Shown in pieces: positions 6,816-12,578 of a DNA stretch of 12,578 nucleotides. The notes under the pieces are model-generated. The model made no database searches, was not told where the DNA came from, and saw nothing but the letters and a program-made list of their open reading frames with translations. The stretch's first letter is position 1. Every line of letters begins with the position of its first letter. The DNA is from Lachnospiraceae bacterium UBA3645 (GTDB lineage: Bacteria > Bacillota > Clostridia > Lachnospirales > Lachnospiraceae): positions 1-12,578 of the forward strand of contig DFKM01000105.1 of assembly GCA_002373555.1 (NCBI GenBank). Direction: 5' to 3'. Made by a program: the position numbers and the translations under genes.

Positions 6816-8981
6816 TTAATTGTCCGGCAGGATCCGTGCAAGGACATCCGGTCCGGCGGAGATGGCCGGTACGGCCTTTCCGTTTTCCGACCGCCAGGAA
6901 ACGGTAATATCGCCGACAGGCGTGTGTACCGTCCCGGAGGCATGTGTCATATATCCCGGCACCGGCTTCACGGAGATCTTTTCATATCCCGGAGCCGCGG
7001 GCCGGACACCGAGGATTACGGAAGGAAGCTCGTAGAGCGCCAGGGCGCCCCAGGCGTGACACTCGCTGCGGGCATAATATTCACCTTCGATGGAGGTCGT
7101 GCAGCCGTCCGTGACCATCTTTCTCCATTTATCCCAGTATTTATCTGTTTCCGCATACAGACCGGTCTTTTCAAGCGCGCGGAACAGATAGAACGTCATG
7201 GCCACGCTGCACTTGGCGGCATCGGGATCGGCGGCAGCGGCAAGGAGATTCCGGCGGCCTTCCTCCGGATCCAGGACTTCTGCGAGCACACCGAACACCT
7301 GGCAGTGCTGGGAAAGCTCGGGACGAGCAGGACCGTCGGTGAGCATACCGTCTGCGCTCATGCATTCACGGCGGACCGCTTTTCGGACAGTATCCGCATC
7401 ATTTCTGTATTTGAAATATCGGTCGGTGTCGCCCAGATAATTCCAGAGCTCCGCGGCTTTCTCCAGCGCGATGATATACAGCAGGCTTTCCATGGTCAGC
7501 GGTCCGTGCAGGCCGGCGGGCGGCATCCCGGCGGTGTCCATCCACGGCGCCGCCCAGTCGATGAAGGACCAGTGGGGAGACTGTCCGTTCACACCGCCGA
7601 CTTTTCCGACAAGACCGTCCGCGCGGAGATTCGCGGCAAAATAGGAGAGGATCTCTTCAATTGCCGGCAGGACTTCCCAGATCAGCGCCTTGTCGCCGAA
7701 ATACATCATGTGATCGTGGACCATCATGATGTAGTACAGCGAGAAGCCGGGGATGATGTTGTCGTTTACATTCGGATAACTGCAGTTTAAGAGACCGGAG
7801 GGGCGCCCGGCGCGGGCAAAATCCCGGATCGCGCGCCTGGCCAGCCGGTCATCGCCGGAGACGGCGTAGGTGTACAGGATCTCCGAACGGGTATCCATGA
7901 TATAGGGAAGCTGTTCATAGAACGGGCAGTCCATGTAGGTGTCGTGCATGCAGCGGCGGAGCGTGCGCAGGCTGATGTCCCAGACGGGCGCCAGACTGCC
8001 GTCGGAAATCGCCGGCATTTGTGTACGCACGGTCAGCGGATATCCGGTTTCTTCATATATAAAGGAACCGATCTGCAGCGGTTCGTCCGCGGTCTTTACG
8101 GTCAGCCGGATAAAGCGGAAGGTACGGAACCAGAACGGCCGAAAGACCTCGTTTTCCAGCCCGTTTACGGTATAGATGTCATGATAACCTTCCAGATGGC
8201 CGTTCACTGCATCTGTTCTGTGGGTGCGGAAGCCGTCACCGGTGTAGCATTCGGCATAAAGAAGATCGATCTGTGATCCGCGGCCGCCGGAGAGTGCGAG
8301 CGAAAGATACGCGCACATTTCCTCGCCGGCATCGAGCACGATCGTTTCTTCGGAATGGGCGGGAATGCTCTTTCCGCGCAGCGCAGGGAATTCGTGCGGG
8401 ATCTTCTGTGCGAACGGAATGTCCCGGGGCCGGAGCTTTTCCGGGAGAAGAATGCCCGGCAGTTCTTCGCGAGTGAGCGGAACGGCCGGCTGCGCATTTT
8501 CGCCGGGAAGCGATGCCTGCAGCGCATGTACCTCGTGAATGCAGAGCGGCGCAAAGCCATCTTCTTCGGGCGGGAAGGAAACGGAACGGTCGGTGCAGGC
8601 TGTGAAACGGATCGCCGGGAAGCCGTCCGGCATCCGGAAATACAGGCGCGGGATTCCGGAACGAAAGATGCTGTGATTCCCGAAAGCTGGATCCGCAGGA
8701 TAATTCAGCAGGATGACGGAGATATGGTTCTCGCCGGGAACGAGATATTCCGCGATATCTGTTTCGTCAAAATACCGCACTTTGTCATCGCCTTTCAGCG
8801 GGCCGGCCTGGATAAATTGATCGTTGATAAAGAGCTTATATCTGCCGTCTGCGCTGATGCGCACGGGCAGGGCGTTTACAGTGTTTTCTGTATTTATGGT
8901 GCCGCGGAAACAGACCAGCCGGGGCTCTTTGGCGTCCGCAGCTGTGAAATCCGCAGTTGTATACCAGTATGTTTCAGACAT
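6816..8981 (-). CDS. GH78 alpha-L-rhamnosidase-like glycoside hydrolase
   Basis: Inverting glycoside hydrolase of family 78, expected to remove terminal alpha-L-rhamnose. At 721 residues it is shorter than many GH78 enzymes. The N-terminal 300 residues look like beta-sandwich domains, followed by an (alpha/alpha)6 catalytic domain and a C-terminal beta domain from about 655. The signature DCPFYEQLPYIMD at 351-363 keeps Asp351, Glu356 and Asp363 at the +5 and +12 spacing of the acidic residues in the canonical DCPxR(D/E)ERxGWxGD motif. The Arg and Gly-Trp of that motif are replaced. IEGEY at 631-635 and ECHAWGA at 640-646 fit the second catalytic region. No signal peptide is seen, so it is likely cytoplasmic. 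GGAGGT about 6 nt before the ATG at 8981 fixes the start. It is divergent from the araC-type gene and has a candidate regulated promoter at 9080-9138. Confidence 0.85.
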   Translation of the reverse strand: MSETYWYTTADFTAADAKEPRLVCFRGTINTENTVNALPVRISADGRYKLFINDQFIQAGPLKGDDKVRYFDETDIAEYLVPGENHISVILLNYPADPAFGNHSIFRSGIPRLYFRMPDGFPAIRFTACTDRSVSFPPEEDGFAPLCIHEVHALQASLPGENAQPAVPLTREELPGILLPEKLRPRDIPFAQKIPHEFPALRGKSIPAHSEETIVLDAGEEMCAYLSLALSGGRGSQIDLLYAECYTGDGFRTHRTDAVNGHLEGYHDIYTVNGLENEVFRPFWFRTFRFIRLTVKTADEPLQIGSFIYEETGYPLTVRTQMPAISDGSLAPVWDISLRTLRRCMHDTYMDCPFYEQLPYIMDTRSEILYTYAVSGDDRLARRAIRDFARAGRPSGLLNCSYPNVNDNIIPGFSLYYIMMVHDHMMYFGDKALIWEVLPAIEEILSYFAANLRADGLVGKVGGVNGQSPHWSFIDWAAPWMDTAGMPPAGLHGPLTMESLLYIIALEKAAELWNYLGDTDRYFKYRNDADTVRKAVRRECMSADGMLTDGPARPELSQHCQVFGVLAEVLDPEEGRRNLLAAAADPDAAKCSVAMTFYLFRALEKTGLYAETDKYWDKWRKMVTDGCTTSIEGEYYARSECHAWGALALYELPSVILGVRPAAPGYEKISVKPVPGYMTHASGTVHTPVGDITVSWRSENGKAVPAISAGPDVLARILPDN

Positions 8982-9079
8982 TTTTTACCTCCGGAAAAGG
9001 CTGTATATCCTATGCCCGGGAGAAAGCAGGGATACATTCTGCCGGCTGTCAATCAGGAAGATAATAGGATAACGCATAC

Positions 9080-9138
9080 AGTATACCACGCGGAATGACA
9101 AAACATATCCGCAATCTGCAGAAAATGTTCTTCTCATG
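9080..9138 (-). promoter_or_regulatory. Candidate activator-dependent promoter of the GH78 gene
   Basis: The minus strand has TATACT at 9085-9080 and, 27 bp upstream, the third copy of the shared motif at 9113-9138 (plus-strand AATCTGCAGAAAATGT then TCTTCTCATG). No convincing -35 box is present at the normal spacing. The outer end of the motif overlaps the -35 region of the divergent araC-type promoter, so one bound protein could activate the GH78 gene and limit the regulator's own transcription. The predicted GH78 leader of about 90 nt (8982-9073) shows nothing else I can name. Confidence 0.55.
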
Positions 9139-9159
9139 ACATGAAATCGCCGCTATAAT
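9131..9159 (+). promoter_or_regulatory. Candidate promoter of the araC-type regulator gene
   Basis: TTCTCA at 9131-9136 (four of six matches to the -35 consensus) is followed after 17 bp by a perfect TATAAT at 9154-9159. Transcription from here would give a leader of about 320 nt that includes all three copies of the 73-bp repeat. A promoter nearer the gene cannot be excluded, but none was evident by eye. Confidence 0.55.
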
Positions 9160-9188
9160 GACAGATAGAATGCTTTATCAAAATAACA

Positions 9189-9418
9189 GTATCCGGAAAT
9201 CCACTCACAGCGAATCAGGATACCCAAAAGGGCAGAAAACAGGCCTGAAAAGCCGGAAAAGGTATCCTGAAATTCAATCACAGCAAATCAGGATACCAAA
9301 AAGAGCAGAAAGCAGGCTTGAAAAGCCGGGAAAGGTATCCGGAAATCCAATCACAACGAATCAGGATACACCAAAGAGCAGAAAACAGGCTTGAGAAGCC
9401 GGAAATGGGATCCTGAAA
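9189..9418 (+). repeat. Three tandem 73-bp repeats plus a fragment, upstream of the araC-type gene
   Basis: Full units lie at 9189-9261, 9262-9334 and 9335-9407, with a partial fourth beginning GGATCCTGAAA at 9408. The period is exactly 73 bp, and units one and two are close to 88% identical by eye. Each unit contains an inverted repeat, perfect in the second: GGTATCCTGA at 9261-9270 against TCAGGATACC at 9288-9297. Each also has a smaller dyad, GGCTT-GAA-AAGCC at 9316-9328 in unit two. The outer units carry mismatches in the long stem. If transcription starts near 9166 the repeats are in the mRNA leader and could fold; as DNA they could be operator sites. There are no unique spacers, so it is not a CRISPR array. 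With the promoters above it fills most of the 507-bp gap between genes. Confidence 0.88.
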
Positions 9419-9488
9419 CACCTTACTTGGAAAAAAGGGATACTTCTGCATGAGAGCAGGCATATATTCAGCACGATCAGGGGAAGTT

Positions 9489-10694
9489 ATGGAACAAACG
9501 AACAATATCCGCATTCTTTCAAGTGTCATCAAAGTCGATATTGCCTATGAATCCGCGGACGGGCAGCTGACGGCCTTCTTCGACAGCATCAGTGACAGCC
9601 CGCTGATGCACAGCGCCAATCTCCGCCGGATGCTAAAGGAAGGCGCTGCCGGGCAGGCCGCGCCGTATCTTCTCGCGGGAGAAGCCGGGACGTATTTTGC
9701 AGCGATCCGTACGGTCGGCGGCACCATCTTCATTGGCCCGATGTGCCATGAAAGGCTCTCGAATATAAAGCTGAAGCAGATGCTGCGGTCTTACGGAGCG
9801 GACCCGGAAGGCATGCGCTCTCTTCCGGTATTCACGCTGCCCCAGATCCGCAACATGATCCTGCTGGCCAATACCGTCGTCAATCAGTCGAATCTCGAAA
9901 ATGAAGAGCTCCTCCAGCTCAACCGCATCATTTTCGGCGATGATTTTAAAAACAGGATCGAGCAGGAATCCTTCATTCTGAAGGAGGAAGAACAGAACGA
10001 CGGATCCGATGCGACCTACCGTCACAGCTATCATGAAGAGCAGCTGCTGATGCAGGCGATTCGGGAGGGCCGCGCCGCCGATGCGGTAAGGCTTGCCGAA
10101 AATATGGACAATGACAGCGGAAGACTGTCAGGAAACTACATCCGTCACAGAAGGAATCTCGCGATGATCGGCATCGCCCTCTGCGCCCGGGCTGCCATCG
10201 ACGGCGGCGTATTCCCGGAGACAGCATACCGGGTCAGCGGATACTATATCGATAAATGCGATGCCGCACAGGATCCGGCGCACCTTCTGCATTACCGGAA
10301 CCGCGCGATCGAAGAACTGACCGGCAGAGTGGCGGAGAAACTGAACCGCCCCGCCTCGTCAAACTATGTTGAAATCGCGAAGGACTATATAAGGAAGCAT
10401 TACCGGGAGAAGATCTATCTGGCGGACGTTGCGGAGAGCCTGGGGATCAGCGAGGGATATCTCTCGCGGCTGTTCCGGCAGGAAACGGGCGCATGCTTTC
10501 AGGATCAGATCAATGAAGAACGCGTGACCCGCGCAGCGAACCTGCTGCTGTATTCGGAGCTGTCTCTTTCGCAGATCGCGGAGTATGTGAATTTCCCGAA
10601 CCAGAGCTATTTCGGGAAGATCTTCAAAAAATACAAGAACATGACGCCGAAGAAATTCCGTGACACGTACCGCAACCGGGAGTCCTTCGGATAA
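9489..10694 (+). CDS. AraC-family transcriptional regulator
   Basis: DNA-binding regulator of 401 residues. The C-terminal 112 residues form an AraC/XylS domain with two helix-turn-helix units: [20 protein letters not shown] at about 310-329 and [20 protein letters not shown] at about 360-379, ending in the family MTPKKFR. The N-terminal 285 residues are probably the sensor. They contain no cupin, response-regulator receiver or membrane segment that I recognise. The start at 9489 is chosen because AGGGGAAG lies just before it; an ATG at 9450 in the same frame has a poorer, more distant site. The gene is divergent from the GH78 gene and close to a glycoside-use cluster, so it probably activates the three promoters sharing the motif seen here. 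The effector is unknown, perhaps rhamnose or an imported glycoside. Confidence 0.92.
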   Translation: MEQTNNIRILSSVIKVDIAYESADGQLTAFFDSISDSPLMHSANLRRMLKEGAAGQAAPYLLAGEAGTYFAAIRTVGGTIFIGPMCHERLSNIKLKQMLRSYGADPEGMRSLPVFTLPQIRNMILLANTVVNQSNLENEELLQLNRIIFGDDFKNRIEQESFILKEEEQNDGSDATYRHSYHEEQLLMQAIREGRAADAVRLAENMDNDSGRLSGNYIRHRRNLAMIGIALCARAAIDGGVFPETAYRVSGYYIDKCDAAQDPAHLLHYRNRAIEELTGRVAEKLNRPASSNYVEIAKDYIRKHYREKIYLADVAESLGISEGYLSRLFRQETGACFQDQINEERVTRAANLLLYSELSLSQIAEYVNFPNQSYFGKIFKKYKNMTPKKFRDTYRNRESFG

Positions 10695-10699
10695 GGACG

Positions 10700-10719
10700 G
10701 CGGATGCCGGAAAATCCGC
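10700..10719 (+). terminator. Weak hairpin after the araC-type gene
   Basis: GCGGAT at 10700-10705 pairs with ATCCGC at 10714-10719 around an 8-nt loop, 5 bases after the stop codon. It is followed by GAAAAACC rather than a T-run, so it is at best a weak intrinsic terminator. Confidence 0.3.
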
Positions 10720-10739
10720 GAAAAACCGTAATTTCCCTA

Positions 10740-10768
10740 TTGACTGCGGGGATTTCGTGTGGTACTAT
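10740..10768 (+). promoter_or_regulatory. Promoter of the rpmG-secE-nusG-rplK-rplA operon
   Basis: TTGACT at 10740-10745, a 17-bp spacer and TACTAT at 10763-10768 make a good housekeeping sigma-factor promoter. Transcription should start near 10775, giving a leader of about 78 nt before rpmG. Confidence 0.75.
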
Positions 10769-10779
10769 ATTTCGGCATG

Positions 10780-10835
10780 GGACGAAAGTCCTTTTTTAGT
10801 GTTGCAAATCATTTTGTGGGCTGAACGACCACAAA
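10780..10835 (+). promoter_or_regulatory. rpmG leader: mini terminator-like hairpin and a second stem next to the ribosome binding site
   Basis: Immediately after the predicted transcription start, GGAC-GAAA-GTCC at 10780-10791 is followed by six T residues (10792-10797), a very short terminator-like structure with a GNRA loop. Further on, TTTGTGG at 10813-10819 pairs with CCACAAA at 10829-10835 around a 9-nt loop, ending six bases before GGAGG at 10841-10845. The first may attenuate transcription and the second may modulate translation of L33. Both roles are inferred from position only. Confidence 0.45.
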
Positions 10836-10852
10836 GAGACGGAGGAAAGATC

Positions 10853-11002
10853 ATGCGTGTAAGAATCACTTTGGCCTGCACCGAGTGCAAACAGCGTAAT
10901 TACAACGTGACCAAAGAAAAGAAGAACCATCCCGAGAGAATGGAAACCAAGAAGTATTGCCGCTTCTGCAGAAAGCATACAATGCATAAGGAGACCAAGT
11001 AA
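10853..11002 (+). CDS. rpmG: Ribosomal protein L33, zinc-binding form
   Basis: 50S ribosomal subunit protein L33, 49 residues, full length. Cys9, Cys12, Cys36 and Cys39 form the two C-x2-C pairs of the zinc-containing (C+) form. The central [12 protein letters not shown] segment is typical of Firmicute L33. GGAGG at 10841-10845 precedes the ATG at the right distance. It opens the operon, with secE only 24 bp downstream, the order common in Firmicutes. Many Firmicutes also encode a zinc-free paralogue used under zinc limitation; none is visible here. Confidence 0.97.
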   Translation: MRVRITLACTECKQRNYNVTKEKKNHPERMETKKYCRFCRKHTMHKETK

Positions 11003-11026
11003 TCCGGATCGGGAAAGGAAGCAGCA

Positions 11027-11197
11027 ATGGGAGAGAGATTTGAGGTATTAAAGGCAGAATTTAAGAAAGTCATCTGGCCCGACCAGAGGACAGCTGCAAA
11101 GGAAACCGCCGCCGTAGTATTTACCGGCGTGGCGCTCGGTGTCCTTCTGTCGATTCTTGATACCATCATCAAGTTCGGCTTGAGCTTCATAATGTAA
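11027..11197 (+). CDS. secE: Preprotein translocase subunit SecE
   Basis: Small essential subunit of the SecYEG protein-export channel, 56 residues, the short one-helix form found in most bacteria outside the Enterobacteria. The amphipathic N-terminal part has the hallmark LKAEFKKVIWPDQRTAAKET at 8-27, followed by a single membrane helix at about 28-50. The start is ATG at 11027 after AAAGGAAG. It lies between rpmG and nusG, the classical position. Confidence 0.95.
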   Translation: MGERFEVLKAEFKKVIWPDQRTAAKETAAVVFTGVALGVLLSILDTIIKFGLSFIM

Positions 11198-11210
11198 ACG
11201 GGAGATCAGT

Positions 11211-11729
11211 ATGGCAGAAGCGAACTGGTATGTCGTACATACCTACTCCGGATATGAGAACAAGGTTAAGGCCGATCTCGAGAAGACCATTGAGAACCGC
11301 AGACTTCAGGACGTGATCCTGGAGGTGTCGGTGCCCATGGAGGATGTTGTGGAGATCAGAGACGGTTTCCGCAAGACCACCCAGAAAAAGATGTTTCCCG
11401 GCTATGTTCTGATCAATATGGTCATGAACGACGATACCTGGTATGTCGTCAGAAATACCAGAGGCGTCACGGGATTCGTCGGCCCCGGGAGCAAGCCGGT
11501 ACCGCTTTCGGAGGAAGAAATGGCCCGCATGGGCATCGGGAAAGAGACTCTTAAGATCGATCTGGCTGTCGGTGATACCGTCGTCGTCGTTTCGGGCGTC
11601 TGGGAAGGCACCATCGGACAGATCAGAGAAGTCAACGAGAGCAAACAGAGCGTTACCATCGCTGTGGAGATGTTCGGCCGGGAGACCCCCGTGGAACTCG
11701 CCTTCACAGAGGTGCGCAAGACAAACTAA
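11211..11729 (+). CDS. nusG: Transcription termination/antitermination factor NusG
   Basis: General elongation factor that binds the RNA polymerase clamp and modulates pausing and termination. The protein has 172 residues, the standard length. The NGN domain begins with WYVVHTYSGYENKV at 6-19 and includes KMFPGYVLI at 60-68 and RNTRGVTGFVG at 81-91. The C-terminal KOW domain starts near 119 with VGDTVVVVSGVWEGTIGQI. ATG at 11211 follows a GGGAGATC ribosome binding site, 13 bp after secE. Cotranscription with secE and the L11/L1 genes is the usual arrangement. Confidence 0.97.
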   Translation: MAEANWYVVHTYSGYENKVKADLEKTIENRRLQDVILEVSVPMEDVVEIRDGFRKTTQKKMFPGYVLINMVMNDDTWYVVRNTRGVTGFVGPGSKPVPLSEEEMARMGIGKETLKIDLAVGDTVVVVSGVWEGTIGQIREVNESKQSVTIAVEMFGRETPVELAFTEVRKTN

Positions 11730-11743
11730 GCAACTATAGACCC

Positions 11744-11790
11744 GTGGAAGGGGTACCTGCCCCGCACACCACAACAGGCAAGCTTGCCTG
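11744..11790 (+). promoter_or_regulatory. rplK leader hairpins, probable L1 autoregulatory site
   Basis: In the gap between nusG and rplK, GTGG at 11744-11747 pairs with CCAC at 11769-11772, and GGGG at 11750-11753 pairs with CCCC at 11760-11763. The internal loop is asymmetric (AA against GCACA). Comparable GTGG-purine-CCAC structures precede rplK in many Firmicutes and resemble the rRNA site bound by protein L1, which represses its own operon. Next to it lies a perfect 16-bp palindrome, CAGGCAAGCTTGCCTG, at 11775-11790, with no T-run, ending 6 bases before the AGGAG that serves rplK. Assignment to L1 is by position and structure. Confidence 0.55.
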
Positions 11791-11808
11791 ACAGACAGGA
11801 GATTTGAA

Positions 11809-12237
11809 ATGGCAAAGAAAGTTACAGGATTTATCAAACTGCAGATCCCTGCCGGAAAAGCAACTCCGGCACCGCCCGTCGGACCCGCGCTTGGACAGCA
11901 CGGCGTGAACATCGTTCAGTTCACAAAGGAATTCAATGCCCGTACAGCTGACCAGGGTGATCTCATCATCCCCGTTGTCATCACTGTATACGCGGACAGA
12001 AGCTTCTCATTCATCACCAAGACACCGCCCGCAGCCGTTCTCTTAAAGAAAGCTGCGAACATCCAGTCCGGATCAGGTGCTCCGAACAAGACCAAAGTCG
12101 CCACACTGAAGAGATCTGAAGTACAGAAGATCGCCGAGCTTAAGATGCCTGATCTTAACGCTGCAAGTGTTGAGGCTGCCACCAGCATGATCGCCGGTAC
12201 CGCAAGAAGTATGGGCATCGTTGTTGTAGACGACTAA
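11809..12237 (+). CDS. rplK: Ribosomal protein L11
   Basis: 50S protein L11, 142 residues, full length. It binds the GTPase-associated region of 23S rRNA. The N-terminal signature [20 protein letters not shown] at 10-29 and the [12 protein letters not shown] segment (about 67-78) are diagnostic. The C-terminal RNA-binding domain ends in the usual GTARSMGI sequence. The ribosome binding site AGGAG is at 11797-11801. It is followed by rplA after 15 bp, consistent with the L11-L1 operon. Confidence 0.97.
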   Translation: MAKKVTGFIKLQIPAGKATPAPPVGPALGQHGVNIVQFTKEFNARTADQGDLIIPVVITVYADRSFSFITKTPPAAVLLKKAANIQSGSGAPNKTKVATLKRSEVQKIAELKMPDLNAASVEAATSMIAGTARSMGIVVVDD

Positions 12238-12252
12238 CAGGAGGACGGTCAG

Positions 12253-12578
12253 ATGAAGAGAGGAAAAAAGTATAAAGAGATCGTAAAGAGCTATGACAAG
12301 CTGCAGCTTTTCGATACTGCGGAAGCCATCGCTCAGGTAAAGAAGAATGCACAGGCCAAGTTCGATGAGACCATCGAGCTGCATGTCCGCACCGGCTGCG
12401 ACGGCCGTCATGCCGATCAGCAGATCCGCGGCGCTGTTGTTCTTCCCAACGGAACCGGTAAGAGCGTCCGTGTTCTGGTATTCGCAAAGAACGCCAAGGC
12501 TGACGAAGCACAGGCAGCAGGCGCTGACTTCGTAGGTGCTGAGGAACTCGTTCCGAAGATCCAGAAGGAAGGCTGGCT
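12253..12578 (+). CDS. rplA: Ribosomal protein L1, N-terminal part
   Basis: 50S protein L1, stalk-base rRNA binder and translational repressor of its own operon. The first 108 residues are present and the gene continues past the right edge (usual length about 230). MKRGKKYKE at the start, [13 protein letters not shown] at 38-50, [15 protein letters not shown] at 56-70 and VRVLVFAK are characteristic. AGGAGG immediately after the rplK stop codon serves as ribosome binding site. Confidence 0.96.
   Translation, partial: MKRGKKYKEIVKSYDKLQLFDTAEAIAQVKKNAQAKFDETIELHVRTGCDGRHADQQIRGAVVLPNGTGKSVRVLVFAKNAKADEAQAAGADFVGAEELVPKIQKEGW

Noticed and set aside
6756..7790. 344-codon plus-strand frame, with another at 8355-9098, opposite the GH78 gene
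   Set aside because: Antisense shadows; the GH78 reading on the minus strand is continuous and well matched.
9189..9418. CRISPR array or coding tandem repeat
   Set aside because: The whole 73-bp unit repeats with no spacers, and 73 is not a multiple of three, so no repeated peptide is encoded.
11003..11026. tRNA gene between rpmG and secE, as seen in some Firmicutes
   Set aside because: The gap is only 24 bp, too short for a tRNA.
1..12578. Defence, toxin-antitoxin, phage or secondary-metabolite system
   Set aside because: No nuclease, methyltransferase, integrase, antitoxin pair or synthase was recognised; the genes fit sugar use, amino-acid metabolism and housekeeping.

Overview
The window most likely comes from a moderately high-GC Firmicute, probably Lachnospiraceae-like. 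The evidence is the rpmG-secE-nusG-rplK-rplA order at the right end, the zinc-type (four-cysteine) L33, the very short SecE and the strong AGGAGG-type ribosome binding sites. The genus cannot be named from sequence alone.

Layout: 1-503 (minus) is the start of a GPH-family sugar:cation symporter. 681-2243 (minus) is a type-B carboxylesterase. 2244-2677 is a gene-free stretch holding two facing arrays of a 42-bp repeat. 2678-3871 (minus) is a clan GH-A-like glycoside hydrolase. 3872-4130 is a divergent control region. 4131-5108 and 5121-6689 (plus) are a tight two-gene operon: an ornithine cyclodeaminase/mu-crystallin family ketimine reductase-like protein and a single-chain iron-sulfur serine dehydratase-like protein. 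A long hairpin at 6702-6790 separates them from the convergent 6816-8981 (minus) GH78 alpha-L-rhamnosidase-like gene. 8982-9488 is a divergent control region with a 73-bp triple repeat in front of 9489-10694 (plus), an AraC-family regulator. From 10740 a strong promoter drives the housekeeping operon rpmG, secE, nusG, rplK and rplA (cut by the window end).

How it fits together: the left 10.7 kb looks like an accessory carbohydrate-use locus next to a conserved translation/transcription operon. No signal peptide is visible on the esterase, GH-A enzyme or GH78 enzyme, so a small, possibly esterified and rhamnose-containing plant glycoside is probably imported by the GPH symporter and dismantled in the cytoplasm. 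The substrate is inferred.

The most useful non-coding observation is a common promoter layout upstream of the transporter, the GH-A enzyme and the GH78 enzyme. Each has a related 23-26 bp motif, then 27-28 bp, then a -10 box (TACTCT or TATACT) with no clear -35. This is what targets of the local AraC regulator would look like. The two repeat arrays (42 bp and 73 bp, close to 4 and 7 helical turns) and the dehydratase/ketimine reductase pair are the other items worth pursuing. No defence system, CRISPR array, tRNA or rRNA gene was found, and no intact mobile element.
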